A DNA stretch of 64,000 nt from assembly GCA_029215795.1 (NCBI GenBank), contig JARDYH010000035.1, positions 106,894 to 170,893 on the forward strand. Direction: 5' to 3'. The notes beneath the pieces were generated by a model. The model made no database searches. It worked only from the letters and a program-made list of their open reading frames with translations, and was not told the DNA's origin. Below, one piece after another: positions 23,501-36,269 of the stretch. Position 1 is the first letter of the stretch. Every line of letters starts with the position of its first letter. Source of the stretch: Anniella stebbinsi (lineage: Eukaryota; Chordata; Lepidosauria; Squamata; Anniellidae). Both the position numbers and the translations under genes were made by a program.

Positions 23501-26500
23501 TAGACTTCCTCTTTCCTCTATACTTCCCCTTCTTCCCCTAGACTTCCACTAGACTTCCCCTTCTTTCTATACTTTCCCTTCTTCCCCTAGACTTCCCCTT
23601 CTTCCCCTAGACTTCCCCTAGACTTCCCCTTCCCTCTATACTTCCCCTTCTTCCCCTAGACTTCCCCTAGACTTCCCCTTCCCTCTATACTGCCCCTTCT
23701 TCCCCTAGACTTCCCCTAGACTTAACCTTTCCTCTATACATCCCCTTCTTCCCCTAGACTTCCTCTAGACTTCCCCTTCCCTCTATACTTTCCCTTCTTC
23801 CCCTAGACTTCCCCTAGACTTCCCCTTCTTCCCCTAGACTTCCCCTAGACTTCCCCTTCCCTCTATACTTCCCCTTCTTCCATTAGACTTCCCCTTCCCT
23901 CTATACTTCCCCTTCTTCCTCTAGATTTCCCCTAGACTTCCCCTTCTTCTCCTAGACTTCCCCTAGACTTCCCCTTCCCTCTATACTTCCCCTTCTTCCC
24001 CTAGTCTACCCCTTGACTTCCCCTTCCCTCTATACTTCCCCTTCTTCCCCTAGACTTCCCCTTCTTCCCCTAGACTTCCCCTTCTTCCCCTAGACTTCCT
24101 CTTCTTCCCCTAGACTTCCCCTTCCCTCTATACTTCCCCTTCTTCCCCTAGACTTCCCCTTCTTCCCTTAGACTTCCCCTTCTTCCCTTAGACTTCCCCT
24201 TCTTCCCCTATACTTCCCCTTCCCTCTATACTTCCCCTTCTCCCCCTAGACTTCCCCTAGACTTCCCCTTCCCTCTATACTTCCCCTTCTTCCCCTAGAC
24301 TTCCCCTTCTTCTCCTAGACTTCCCCTTCTTCCCCTAGACTTCCCCTTCCCTCTATACTTCCCCTTCTTCCCCTAGACTTCCCCTAGACTTCCCCTTCTT
24401 CCCCTAGACTTCCCCTTCTTCCCCTAGACTTCCCCTAGACTTCCCCTTCCCTCTATACTTCCCCTTCTTCCCCTAGACTTCCCCTTCTTCCCCTAGACTT
24501 CCCCTTCTTCCCCTAGACTTCCTCTTCTCCCCTAGACTTCCCCTAGACTTCCCCTTCCCTCTATACTTCCCATTCTTCCATTAGACTTCCCCTTCCCTCT
24601 ATACTTTCCCTTCTTCCCCTAGACTTCCCCTAGACTTCCCCTTCTTCCCCTAGACTTCCCCTAGACTTCCCCTTCCCTCTATACTTCCAATTCTTCCATT
24701 AGACTTCCCCTTCCCTCTATACTTCCCCTGCTTCCCCTAGACTTCCCCTAGACTTCTCCTTCTTCCCCTTAACTTCCCCTAGACTTCCCTTCCCTCTATA
24801 CTTCCCCTTCTCCCCCTAGACTTCCCCTAGACTTCCCCTTCCCTCTCTACTTCCCCTTCTTCCCCTAGACTTCCCCTTCTTCCCCTAGACTTCCCCTTCT
24901 TCCCCTAGACTTCCCCTTCCCTCTATACTTCCCCTTCTTCCATTAGACTTCCCCTTCCCTCTATACTTCCCCTGCTTCCCCTAGACTTCCCCTAGACTTC
25001 CCCTTCTTCCCCTAGACTTCCCCTAGACTTCCCCTTCCCTCTATACTTCCCCTTCTTCCCCTAGACTTCCCCTTCCCTCTATACTTCCCCTTCTTCCCCT
25101 AAACTTCCCCTTCTTCCCCTAGACTTCCTCTTCTTCCCCTAGACTTCCCCTTCTTCCCCTAGACTTCCCCTAGACTTCCCCTTCCCTCTATACTTCCCCT
25201 TCTTCCCCTAGACTTCCCCTTCTTCCCCTAGACTTCCCCTAGACTTCCCCTTCCCTCTATACTTCCCCTTCTTCCCCTAGACTTCCCCTAGACTTCCCCT
25301 TCCCTCTATACTGCCCCTTCTTCCCCTAGACTTCCCCAAGACTTAACCTTTCCTCTATACTTCCCCTTCTTCCCCTAGACTTCCTCTAGACTTCCCCTTC
25401 CCTCTATACTTTCCCTTCTTCCCCTAGACTTCCCCTAGACTTCCCCTTCTTCCCCTAGACTTCCCCTAGACTTCCCCTTCCCTCTATACTTCCCCTTCTT
25501 CCATTAGACTTCCCCTTCCCTCTATACTTCCCCTGCTTCCCCTAGACTTCCCCTAGACTTCTCCTTCTTCCCCTTAACTTCCTCTAGACTTCCCTTCCCT
25601 CTATACTTCCCCTTCTTCCCCTAGACTTCCCCTAGACTTCCCCTTCCCTCTCTACTTCCCCTTCTTCCCCTAGACTTCCCCTTCTTCCCCTAGACTTCCC
25701 CTTCTTCCCCTAGACTTCCCCTTCCCTCTATACTTCCCCTTCTTCCATTAGACTTCCCCTTCCCTCTATACTTCCCCTGCTTCCCCTAGACTTCCCCTAG
25801 ACTTCCCCTTCTTCCCCTAGACTTCCCCTAGACTTCCCCTTCCCTCTATACTTCCCCTTCTTCCCCTAGACTTCCCCTTCCCTCTATACTTCCCCTTCTT
25901 CCCCTAAACTTCCCCTTCTTCCCCTAGACTTCCTCTTCTTCCCTAGACTTCCCCTTCCCTCTATACTTCCCCTTCTTCCCCTAGACTTCCCCTTCTTCCC
26001 TTAGACTTCCCCTTCTTCCCCTCTACGTCCCCTTCCCTCTATACTTCCCCTAGACTTCCCCTAGACTTCCCCTTCTTCCCCTAGACTTCCCCTAGACTTC
26101 CCCTTCCCTCTATACTTCCCCTTCTTTCCCTAGACTTCCCCTTCCCTCTATACTTCCCCTTCTTCCCCTAGACTTCCCCTTCTTCCCCTAGACTTCCTCT
26201 TCTTCCCCTAGACTTCCCCTTCCCTCTATACTTCCCCTTCTTCCCCTAGACTTCCCCTTCTTCCCTTAGAATTCCCCTTCTTCCCCTATACTTCCCCTTC
26301 CCTCTATACTTCCCCTTCTTCCCCTAGACTTCCCCTAGACTTCCCCTTCCCTCTATACTTCCCCTTCTTCCCCTAGATTTCCCCTTCTTCCCTTAGACTT
26401 CCCCTTCTTCCCCTATACTTCCCCTTCCCTCTATACTTCCCCTTCTTCCCCTAGACTTCCCCTAGACTTCCCCTTCCCGCTATACTTCCCCTTCTTCCCC

Positions 26501-26843
26501 TAGACTTCTCCTAGACTTCCCCTTCTTCCCCTAGACTTCCCCTTCTTCCCCTAGACTTCCCGTAGACTTCCCCTTCCCTCTATACTTTCCCTTCTTCCCC
26601 TAGACTTCCCCTAGACTTCCCCTTCTTCCCCTAGACTTCCCCTAGACTTCCCCTTCCCTCTATACTTCCCCTTATTCCATTAGACTTCCCCTTCCCTCTA
26701 TACTTCCCCTGCTTCCCCTAGACTTCCCCTAGACTTCCCCTTCTTCCCCTAGACTTCCCCTAGACTTCCCCTTCCTTCTATACTTCCCCTTCTTCCCCTA
26801 GACTTCCCCTTCCCTCTATACTTCCCCTTCTTCCCCTAGACTT
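20522..26843 (+). repeat. 6322-bp tandem duplication in HOR2, right copy
   Basis: This is the downstream copy, with junction near 20521-20535, where CCCTCTAGAC follows a phrase that in the right copy continues into an A20. A private difference is CTTCCCCAAGACTTAACC near 25337, where the left copy has CTTCCCCTAGACTTAACC near 19015. I noticed only a handful of differences over 6.3 kb. An assembly duplication could give the same picture and cannot be excluded by reading. Confidence 0.92.
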
Positions 26844-27949
26844 CCCCTTCTTCCCCTAGACTTCCTCTTCTTCCCCTGGACTTCCCCTTCCCTCTATACT
26901 TCCCCTTCTTCCCCTAGACTTCCCCTTCTTCCCCTAGACTTCCCCTTCTTCCCCTAGACTTCCCCTTGTTCCCCTAGACTTCCCCTAGACTTCCCCTTGC
27001 CTCTATACTTCACCTTCTTCCCCTAGACTTTCTCTTCCCTCTATACTTCCCCTTCTTCCCCTAGACTTCCCCTTCTTCCCCTAGATTTCCCCTTCTTCCC
27101 TTAGACTTCCCCTTCTTCCCCTATACTTCCCCTTCCCTCTATACTTCCCCTTCTTCCCCTAGACTTCCCCTAGACTTCCCCTTCCCGCTATACTTCCCCT
27201 TCTTCCCCTAGACTTCTCCTAGACTTCCCCTTCTTCCCCTAGACTTCCCCTAGACTTCCCCTTCCCTCTATACTTCCCCTTATTCCATTAGACTTCCCCT
27301 TCCCTCTATACTTCCCCTGCTTCCCCTAGACTTCCCCTAGACTTCCCCTTCTTCCCCTAGACTTCCCCTAGACTTCCCCTTCCTTCTATACTTCCCCTTC
27401 TTCCCCTAGACTTCCCCTTCCCTCTATACTTCCCCTTCTTCCCCTAGACTTCCCCTTCTTCCCCTAGACTTCCTCTTCTTCCCCTGGACTTCCCCTTCCC
27501 TCTATACTTCCCCTTCTTCCCCTAGACTTCCCCTTCTTCCCCTAGAATTCCCCTTCTTCCCCTAGACTTCCCCTTGTTCCCCTAGACTTCCCCTAGACTT
27601 CCCCTTGCCTCTATACTTCACCTTCTTCCCCTAGACTTTCTCTTCCCTCTATACTTCCCCTTCTTCCCCTAGACTTCCCCTTCTTCCCCTAGACTTCCCC
27701 ATCTTCCCCTAGACTTCCCCTTCCCTCTATACTTCCCCATCTTCCCCTAGACTTCCCCTAGACTTCCCTTCCCTCTACACTTCCCCTTCTTCCCCTTGAC
27801 TTCCCCTAGACTTCCCCTTCCCATTCTACTTCCCCTTCTTCCCCTAGACTTCCCCTTCTTCCCCTAGACTTCCCCTTCTTCCCCTAGACTTCCCCTTCTT
27901 CCCCTAGACTTCCCCTTCCCTCTATACTTCCCCTTCTTCCCCTAGACTT

Positions 27950-29559
27950 CCCCTAGACTTCCCCTTCCCTCTATACTTCCCCTTCTTCCCCTAGACTTCC
28001 CCTTCCCTCTATACTTCCCCTTCTTCCCCTAGACTTCCCCTAGACTTCCCCTTCTTCCACTAGACTTCCCCTTTTCCCCCTAGACTTCCCCTTCCCTCTA
28101 TACTTCCTCTTCTTCCCCTAGACTTCCCCTTCTTCCCCTAGACTTCCCCTTCTTCCCCTAGACTTCCCGTAGACTTCCCCTTCCCTCTATACCTTCCCTC
28201 CTTCCCCTAGACTTCCCCTAGACTTCCCATTCCCTCTATACTTCCCCTTCTTCCCCTAGACTTCCCCTAGACTTCCCCTTCCCTCTATACTTCCCCTTCT
28301 TCCCCTAGACTTCCCCTTCCCTCTATACTTCCCCTTCTTCCCCTAGACTTCCCCTAGACTTCCCCTTCCCTCTATACTTCCCCTTCTTCCCCTAGACTTC
28401 CCCTTCCCTCTATACTTCCCCTTCTTCCCCTAGACTTCCCCTAGACTTCCCCTTCTTCCACTAGACTTCCCCTTTTTCCCCTAGACTTCCCCTTCCCTCT
28501 ATACTTCCTCTTCTTCCCCTAGACTTCCCCTTCTTCCCCTAGACTTCCCCTTCTTCCCCTAGACTTCCCCTAGACTTCCCCTTCCCGCTATACTTCCCCT
28601 TCTTCCCCTAGACTTCTCCTAGACTTCCCCTTCTTCCCCTAGACTTCCCCTTCTTCCCCTAGACTTCCCGTAGACTTCCCCTTCCCTCTATACTTTCCCT
28701 TCTTCCCCTAGACTTCCCCTAGACTTCCCCTTCTTCCCCTAGACTTCCCCTAGACTTCCCCTTCCCTCTATACTTCCCCTTATTCCATTAGACTTCCCCT
28801 TCCCTCTATACTTCCCCTGCTTCCCCTAGACTTCCCCTAGACTTCCCCTTCTTCCCCTAGACTTCCCCTAGACTTCCCCTTCCTTCTATACTTCCTCTTC
28901 TTCCCCTAGACTTCCCCTTCCCTCTATACTTCCCCTTCTTCCCCTAGACTTCCCCTTCTTCCCCTAGACTTCCTCTTCTTCCCCTGGACTTCCCCTTCCC
29001 TCTATACTTCCCCTTCTTCCCCTAGACTTCCCCTTCTTCCCCTAGACTTCCCCTTCTTCCCCTAGACTTCCCCTTGTTCCCCTAGACTTCCCCTAGACTT
29101 CCCCTTGCCTCTATACTTCACCTTCTTCCCCTAGACTTTCTCTTCCCTCTATACTTCCCCTTCTTCCCCTAGACTTCCCCTTCTTCCCCTAGATTTCCCC
29201 TTCTTCCCTTAGACTTCCCCTTCTTCCCCTATACTTCCCCTTCCCTCTATACTTCCCCTTCTTCCCCTAGACTTCCCCTAGACTTCCCCTTCCCGCTATA
29301 CTTCCCCTTCTTCCCCTAGACTTCTCCTAGACTTCCCCTTCTTCCCCTAGACTTCCCCTAGACTTCCCCTTCCCTCTATACTTCCCCTTATTCCATTAGA
29401 CTTCCCCTTCCCTCTATACTTCCCCTGCTTCCCCTAGACTTCCCCTAGACTTCCCCTTCTTCCCCTAGACTTCCCCTAGACTTCCCCTTCCTTCTATACT
29501 TCCCCTTCTTCCCCTAGACTTCCCCTTCCCTCTATACTTCCCCTTCTTCCCCTAGACTT
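27950..29559 (+). repeat. 1610-bp tandem duplication in HOR2, left copy
   Basis: CTTTTCCCCC (28071/29681) and TTCACC (29117/30727) recur at 1610 bp. Further variants recur in the same order: CCTTCCCTCCTTCC, CTTCCCATTCCC, CTTATTCCATTAG and CTTCCTCTTC after CCTTCTATA. I saw no difference between the copies. HOR1, HOR3 and HOR4 carry the segment once. Confidence 0.9.
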
Positions 29560-31169
29560 CCCCTAGACTTCCCCTTCCCTCTATACTTCCCCTTCTTCCC
29601 CTAGACTTCCCCTTCCCTCTATACTTCCCCTTCTTCCCCTAGACTTCCCCTAGACTTCCCCTTCTTCCACTAGACTTCCCCTTTTCCCCCTAGACTTCCC
29701 CTTCCCTCTATACTTCCTCTTCTTCCCCTAGACTTCCCCTTCTTCCCCTAGACTTCCCCTTCTTCCCCTAGACTTCCCGTAGACTTCCCCTTCCCTCTAT
29801 ACCTTCCCTCCTTCCCCTAGACTTCCCCTAGACTTCCCATTCCCTCTATACTTCCCCTTCTTCCCCTAGACTTCCCCTAGACTTCCCCTTCCCTCTATAC
29901 TTCCCCTTCTTCCCCTAGACTTCCCCTTCCCTCTATACTTCCCCTTCTTCCCCTAGACTTCCCCTAGACTTCCCCTTCCCTCTATACTTCCCCTTCTTCC
30001 CCTAGACTTCCCCTTCCCTCTATACTTCCCCTTCTTCCCCTAGACTTCCCCTAGACTTCCCCTTCTTCCACTAGACTTCCCCTTTTTCCCCTAGACTTCC
30101 CCTTCCCTCTATACTTCCTCTTCTTCCCCTAGACTTCCCCTTCTTCCCCTAGACTTCCCCTTCTTCCCCTAGACTTCCCCTAGACTTCCCCTTCCCGCTA
30201 TACTTCCCCTTCTTCCCCTAGACTTCTCCTAGACTTCCCCTTCTTCCCCTAGACTTCCCCTTCTTCCCCTAGACTTCCCGTAGACTTCCCCTTCCCTCTA
30301 TACTTTCCCTTCTTCCCCTAGACTTCCCCTAGACTTCCCCTTCTTCCCCTAGACTTCCCCTAGACTTCCCCTTCCCTCTATACTTCCCCTTATTCCATTA
30401 GACTTCCCCTTCCCTCTATACTTCCCCTGCTTCCCCTAGACTTCCCCTAGACTTCCCCTTCTTCCCCTAGACTTCCCCTAGACTTCCCCTTCCTTCTATA
30501 CTTCCTCTTCTTCCCCTAGACTTCCCCTTCCCTCTATACTTCCCCTTCTTCCCCTAGACTTCCCCTTCTTCCCCTAGACTTCCTCTTCTTCCCCTGGACT
30601 TCCCCTTCCCTCTATACTTCCCCTTCTTCCCCTAGACTTCCCCTTCTTCCCCTAGACTTCCCCTTCTTCCCCTAGACTTCCCCTTGTTCCCCTAGACTTC
30701 CCCTAGACTTCCCCTTGCCTCTATACTTCACCTTCTTCCCCTAGACTTTCTCTTCCCTCTATACTTCCCCTTCTTCCCCTAGACTTCCCCTTCTTCCCCT
30801 AGATTTCCCCTTCTTCCCTTAGACTTCCCCTTCTTCCCCTATACTTCCCCTTCCCTCTATACTTCCCCTTCTTCCCCTAGACTTCCCCTAGACTTCCCCT
30901 TCCCGCTATACTTCCCCTTCTTCCCCTAGACTTCTCCTAGACTTCCCCTTCTTCCCCTAGACTTCCCCTAGACTTCCCCTTCCCTCTATACTTCCCCTTA
31001 TTCCATTAGACTTCCCCTTCCCTCTATACTTCCCCTGCTTCCCCTAGACTTCCCCTAGACTTCCCCTTCTTCCCCTAGACTTCCCCTAGACTTCCCCTTC
31101 CTTCTATACTTCCCCTTCTTCCCCTAGACTTCCCCTTCCCTCTATACTTCCCCTTCTTCCCCTAGACTT
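29560..31169 (+). repeat. 1610-bp tandem duplication in HOR2, right copy
   Basis: This is the downstream copy. The joint is near 29560, where A20-B11-C18 replaces the A20-A20 run that follows the same words near 31170. The copies appear identical, which points to a very young event or an assembly artefact. Confidence 0.9.
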
Positions 31170-34100
31170 CCCCTTCTTCCCCTAGACTTCCTCTTCTTCC
31201 CCTGGACTTCCCCTTCCCTCTATACTTCCCCTTCTTCCCCTAGACTTCCCCTTCTTCCCCTAGAATTCCTCTTCTTCCCCTAGACTTCCCCTTGTTCCCC
31301 TAGACTTCCCCTAGACTTCCCCTTGCCTCTATACTTCACCTTCTTCCCCTAGACTTTCTCTTCCCTCTATACTTCCCCTTCTTCCCCTAGACTTCCCCTT
31401 CTTCCCCTAGACTTCCCCATCTTCCCCTAGACTTCCCCTTCCCTCTATACTTCCCCATCTTCCCCTAGACTTCCCCTAGACTTCCCTTCCCTCTATACTT
31501 CCCCTTCTTCCCCTTGACTTCCCCTAGACTTCCCCTTCCCATTCTACTTCCCCTTCTTCCCCTAGACTTCCCCTTCTTCCCCTAGACTTCCCCTTCTTCC
31601 CCTAGACTTCCCCTTCTTCCCCTAGACTTCCCCTTCCCTCTATACTTCCCCTTCTTCCCCTAGACTTCCCCTAGTCTTCCCTTCCCTCTATACTTCCCCT
31701 TCTTCCCCTAGAATTCCCCTAGACTTCCCCTTCCCTCTATACTTCCCCTTCTTCCCCTAGACTTCCCCTAGACTTCCCCTTCCCTCTATACTTCCCCTTC
31801 TTCCCCTAGACTTCCCCTTCCCTCTATACTTCCCCTTCTTCCCCTAGACTTCCCCTAGACTTCCCCTTCCCTCTATACTTCCCCTTCTTCCCCTAGACTT
31901 CCCCTTCCCTCTATACTTCCCCTTCTTCCCCTAGACTTCCCCTAGACTTCCCCTTCTTCCACTAGACTTCCCCTTTTTCCCCTAGACTTCCCCTTCCCTC
32001 TATACTTCCTCTTCTTCCCCTAGACTTCCCCTTCTTCCCCTAGACTTCCCGTAGACTTCCCCTTCCCTCTATACCTTCCCTTCTTCCCCTAGACTTCCCC
32101 TAGACTTCCCCTTCTTCCCGTAGACTTCCCCTAGACTTCCCCTTCCCTCTATACTTCCCCTTCTTCCATTAGACTTCCCCTTCCCTCTATACTTCCCCTG
32201 CTTCCCCTAGACTTCCCCTAGACTTCCCCTTCTTCCCCTAGACTTCCGCTAGACTTCCCCTTCCCTCTATACGTCCCCTTCTTCCCCTAGACTTCCCCTT
32301 CTTCCCCTAGACTTCCCCTTCTTCCCTTAGATTTCCCCTTCTCCCCCTAGACGTCCCCTAGACTTCCCCTTCCCTCTATACTTCCCCTTCTTCCCCTAGA
32401 CTTCCCCTTCTTCTCCTAGACTTCCCCTTCTTCCCCTAGACTTCCCCTTCCCTCTATACTTCCCCTTCTTCCCCTAGACTTCCCCTAGACTTCCCCTACT
32501 TCCCCTAGACTTCCCCTTCTTCCCCTAGACTTCCCCTAGACTTCCCCTTCCCTCTATATTTCCCCTTCTTCCCCTAGACTTCCCCTTCTTCCCCTAGACT
32601 TCCCCTTCTTCCCCTAGACTTCCCCTAGACTTCCCCTTTTCTCTATACTTCCCCTTCTTCCCCTAGACTTCCCCTTCTTCCCCTAGACTTCCCCTAGACT
32701 TCCCCTTCCCTCTATACTTCCCCTTCTTCCCCTAGACTTCCCCTAGACTTCCCCTTCCCTCTATACTGCCCCTTCTTCCCCTAGACTTCCCCTAGACTTA
32801 ACCTTTCCTCTATACTTCCCCTTCTTCCCCTAGACTTCCACTAGACTTCCCCTTCCCTCTATACTTTCCCTTCTTCCCCTAGACTTCCCCTAGACTTCCC
32901 CTTCTTCCCCTAGACTTCCCCTAGACTTCCCCTTCCCTCTATACTTCCCCTTCTTCCATTAGACTTCCCCTTCCCTCTATACTTCCCCTTCTTCCTCTAG
33001 ATTTCCCCTAGACTTCCCCTTCTTCTCCTAGACTTCCCCTAGACTTCCCCTTCCCTCTATACTTCCCCTTCTTCCCCTAGTCTACCCCTTGACTTCCCCT
33101 TCCCTCTATACTTCCCCTTCTTCCCCTAGACTTCCACGTCTTCCCCTAGACTTCCCCTTCTTCCCCAAGACTTCCCCTACACTTCCCCTTCCCTCTATAC
33201 TTCCCCTTCTTCCCTAGACTTCCCCTAGATTTCCCCTTCTTCCCCTAGACTTCCCCTTCCCTCTATACTTCCCCTTCTTCCCCTAGAGTTCCCCTTCTTC
33301 TCCTAGATTTCCCCTTCTTCCCCTAGACTTCCCCTAGACTTCCCCTTCTTCCACTAGACTTCCCCTTTTTCCCCTAGACTTCCCCTTCCCTCTATACTTC
33401 CTCTTCTTCCCCTAGACTTCCCCTTCTTCCCCTAGACTTCCCCTTCTTCCCCTAGACTTCCCGTAGACTTCCCCTTCCCTCTATACCTTCCCTTCTTCCC
33501 CTAGACTTCCCCTAGACTTCCCCTTCTTCCCCTAGACTTCCCCTAGACTTCCCCTTCCCTCTATACTTCCCCTTCTTCCATTAGACTTCCCCTTCCCTCT
33601 ATACTTCCCCTGCTTCCCCTAGACTTCCCCTAGACTTCCCCTTCTTCCCCTAGACTTCCCCTAGACTTCCCCTTCCCTCTATACGTCCCCTTCTTCCCCT
33701 AGACTTCCCCTTTCCTCTATACTTCCCCTTCTTCCCCTAGACTTCTCCTTCTTCCCCTAGACTACCTCTTCTTCCCCTAGACTTCCCCTTCCCTCTATAC
33801 TTCCCCTTCTTCCCCTAGACTTCCCCTTCTTCCCTTAGACTTCCCCTTCTTCCCCTAGACTTCCCGTAGACTTCCCCTTCCCTCTATAACTTCCCTTCTT
33901 CCCCTTCTTCCCCTAGACTTCCCCTTCTACCCCTAGACTTCCCCTGGACTTCCCCTTCCCTCTATACTTCCCCTTCTTCCCCTAGACATTCTCTTCCCTC
34001 TATACTTCCCCTTCTTCCCCTAGACTTCCCCTTCTTCCCCTAGACTTCCCCTTCTTCCCCTAGACTTCCCCTTCCCTCTATACTTCCCCTTCTTCCCCTA

Positions 34101-36269
34101 GACTTCCCCTAGACTTCCCCTTCCCTCTCTACTTCCCCTTCTTCCCCTAGACTTCCCCTTCTTCCCCTAGACATCCCCTTCTTCCCCTAGACTTCCCCTT
34201 CCCTCTATACTTCCCCTTCTTCCATTAGACTTCCCCTTCCCTCTATACTTCCCCTGCTTCCCCTAGACTTCCCCTAGACTTCCCCTTCTTCCCCTAGACT
34301 TCCTGTAGTCTTCCCCTTCCCTCTATACTTCCCCTTCTTCCCCTAGACTTCCCCTTCCCTCTATACTTCCCCTTCTTCCCCTAGACTTCCCCTTCTTCCC
34401 CTAGACTTCCTCTTCTTCCCCTAGACTTCCCCTTCCCTCTATACTTCCCCTTCTTCCCCTAGACTTCCCCTTCTTCCCTTAGACTTCCCCTAGACTTCCC
34501 CTTCCCTCTATACTTCCCCTTCTTCCCCTAGACTTCCCCTAGACTTCCCCTTCCCTCTAGACTTCCCCTTCTTCCCCTAGACTTCCCCGAGACTTCCCCT
34601 TCCCTCCAGACTTCCCCTTCTTCCCCTAGACTTCAACTTCTTCCCCTAGACTTCCCCTTCTTCCCCTAGACTTCCCCTAGACTTCCCCTTCCCTCTATAC
34701 TTCCCCTTCTACCCCTAGACTTCCCCTAGTCTTCCCCTTCCCTCTATACTGCCCCTTCTTCCCCTAGACTTCCCCTAGACTTCCCCTTTCCTCTATACTT
34801 CCCCTTCTTCCCCTAGACTTCCCCTAGACTTCCCCTTCTCGCTATACTTCCCCTTCTTCCCCTAGACTTCCCCTAGACTTCCCCTTCCCTCTATACTTCC
34901 CCTTTTCCCCTAGACTTCCCCTAGACTTCCCCTTCCCTCTATAGTTCCCCTTCTTCCCCTAGACTTCCCCTTCTTCCCCTAGACTTCCCCTTCTTCCCTT
35001 AGATTTCCCCTTCTCCCCCTAGACTTCCCCTAGACTTCCCCTTCCCTCTATACTTCCCCTTCTTCCCCTAGACTTCCCCTTCTTCTCCTAGACTTCCCCT
35101 TCTTCCCCTAGACTTCCCCTTCCCTCTATACTTCCCCTTCTTCCCCTAGACTTCCCCTAGACTTCCCCTACTTCCCCTAGACTTCCCCTTCTTCCCCTAG
35201 ACTTCCCCTAGACTTCCCCTTCCCTCTATATTTCCCCTTCTTCCCCTAGACTTCCCCTTCTTCCCCTAGACTTCCCCTTCTTCCCCTAGACTTCCCCTAG
35301 ACTTCCCCTTCCCTCTATACTTCCCCTTCTTCCCCTAGACTTCCCCTTCTTCCCCTAGACTTCCCCTAGACTTCCCCTTCCCTCTATACTTCCCCTTCTT
35401 CCCCTAGACTTCCCCTAGACTTCCCCTTCCCTCTATACTGCCCCTTCTTCCCCTAGACTTCCCCTAGACTTAACCTTTCCTCTATACTTCCCCTTCTTCC
35501 CCTAGACTTCCACTAGACTTCCCCTTCCCTCTATACTTTCCCTTCTTCCCCTAGACTTCCCCTAGACTTCCCCTTCTTCCCCTAGACTTCCCCTAGACTT
35601 CCCCTTCCCTCTGTACTTCCCCTTCTTCCATTAGACTTCCCCTTCCCTCTATACTTCCCCTTCTTCCTCTAGATTTCCCCTAGACTTCCCCTTCTTCTCC
35701 TAGACTTCCCCTAGACTTCCCCTTCCCTCTATACTTCCCCTTCTTCCCCTAGTCTACCCCTTGACTTCCCCTTCCCTCTATACTTCCCCTTCTTCCCCTA
35801 GACTTCCCCTTCTTCCCCAAGACTTCCCCTACACTTCCCCTTCCCTCTATACTTCCCCTTCTTCCCCTAGACTTCCCCTTCTTCCCCTAGACTTCCTCTT
35901 CTTCCCCTAGACTTCCCCTTCCCTCTATACTTCCCCTTCTTCCCCTAGACTTCCCCTTCTTCCCTTAGACTTCCCCTTCTTCCCTTAGACTTCCCCTTCT
36001 TCCCCTATACTTCCCCTTCCCTCTATACTTCCCCTTCTCCCCCTAGACTTCCCCTAGACTTCCCCTTCCCTCTATACTTCCCCTTCTTCCCCTAGACTTC
36101 CCCTTCTTCTCCTAGACTTCCCCTTCTTCCCCTAGACTTCCCCTTCCCTCTATACTTCCCCTTCTTCCCCTAGACTTCCCCTAGACTTCCCCTTCTTCCC
36201 CTAGACTTCCCCTTCTTCCCCTAGACTTCCCCTAGACTTCCCCTTCCCTCTATACTTCCCCTTCTTCCC

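Larger units (their letters stand above)
27009..31340 (+). repeat. TTCACC-marked block in HOR2 (spacings 608, 1500, 1610, 608)
   Basis: TTCACC words are at 27009, 27617, 29117, 30727 and 31335. The pattern is the canonical 608-1500-608 of HOR3 and HOR4, with one extra 1610-bp interval created by the local tandem duplication. Confidence 0.9.
13518..33924 (+). repeat. Higher-order repeat copy 2 (HOR2), 20407 bp, expanded
   Basis: This copy runs from P1 at 13518 to P1 at 33925. It is about 7.5 kb longer than HOR3 and HOR4. A 6322-bp tandem duplication (about 14.2-26.84 kb) and a 1610-bp tandem duplication (about 27.95-31.17 kb) together account for slightly more than the excess, so smaller losses must also have occurred. 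TAGTCTACC landmarks are at 15403, 17680, 21725, 24002 and 33078. The first four form two pairs with equal internal spacing of 2277. The last lies 847 bp before P1, as in HOR1. Confidence 0.87.
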
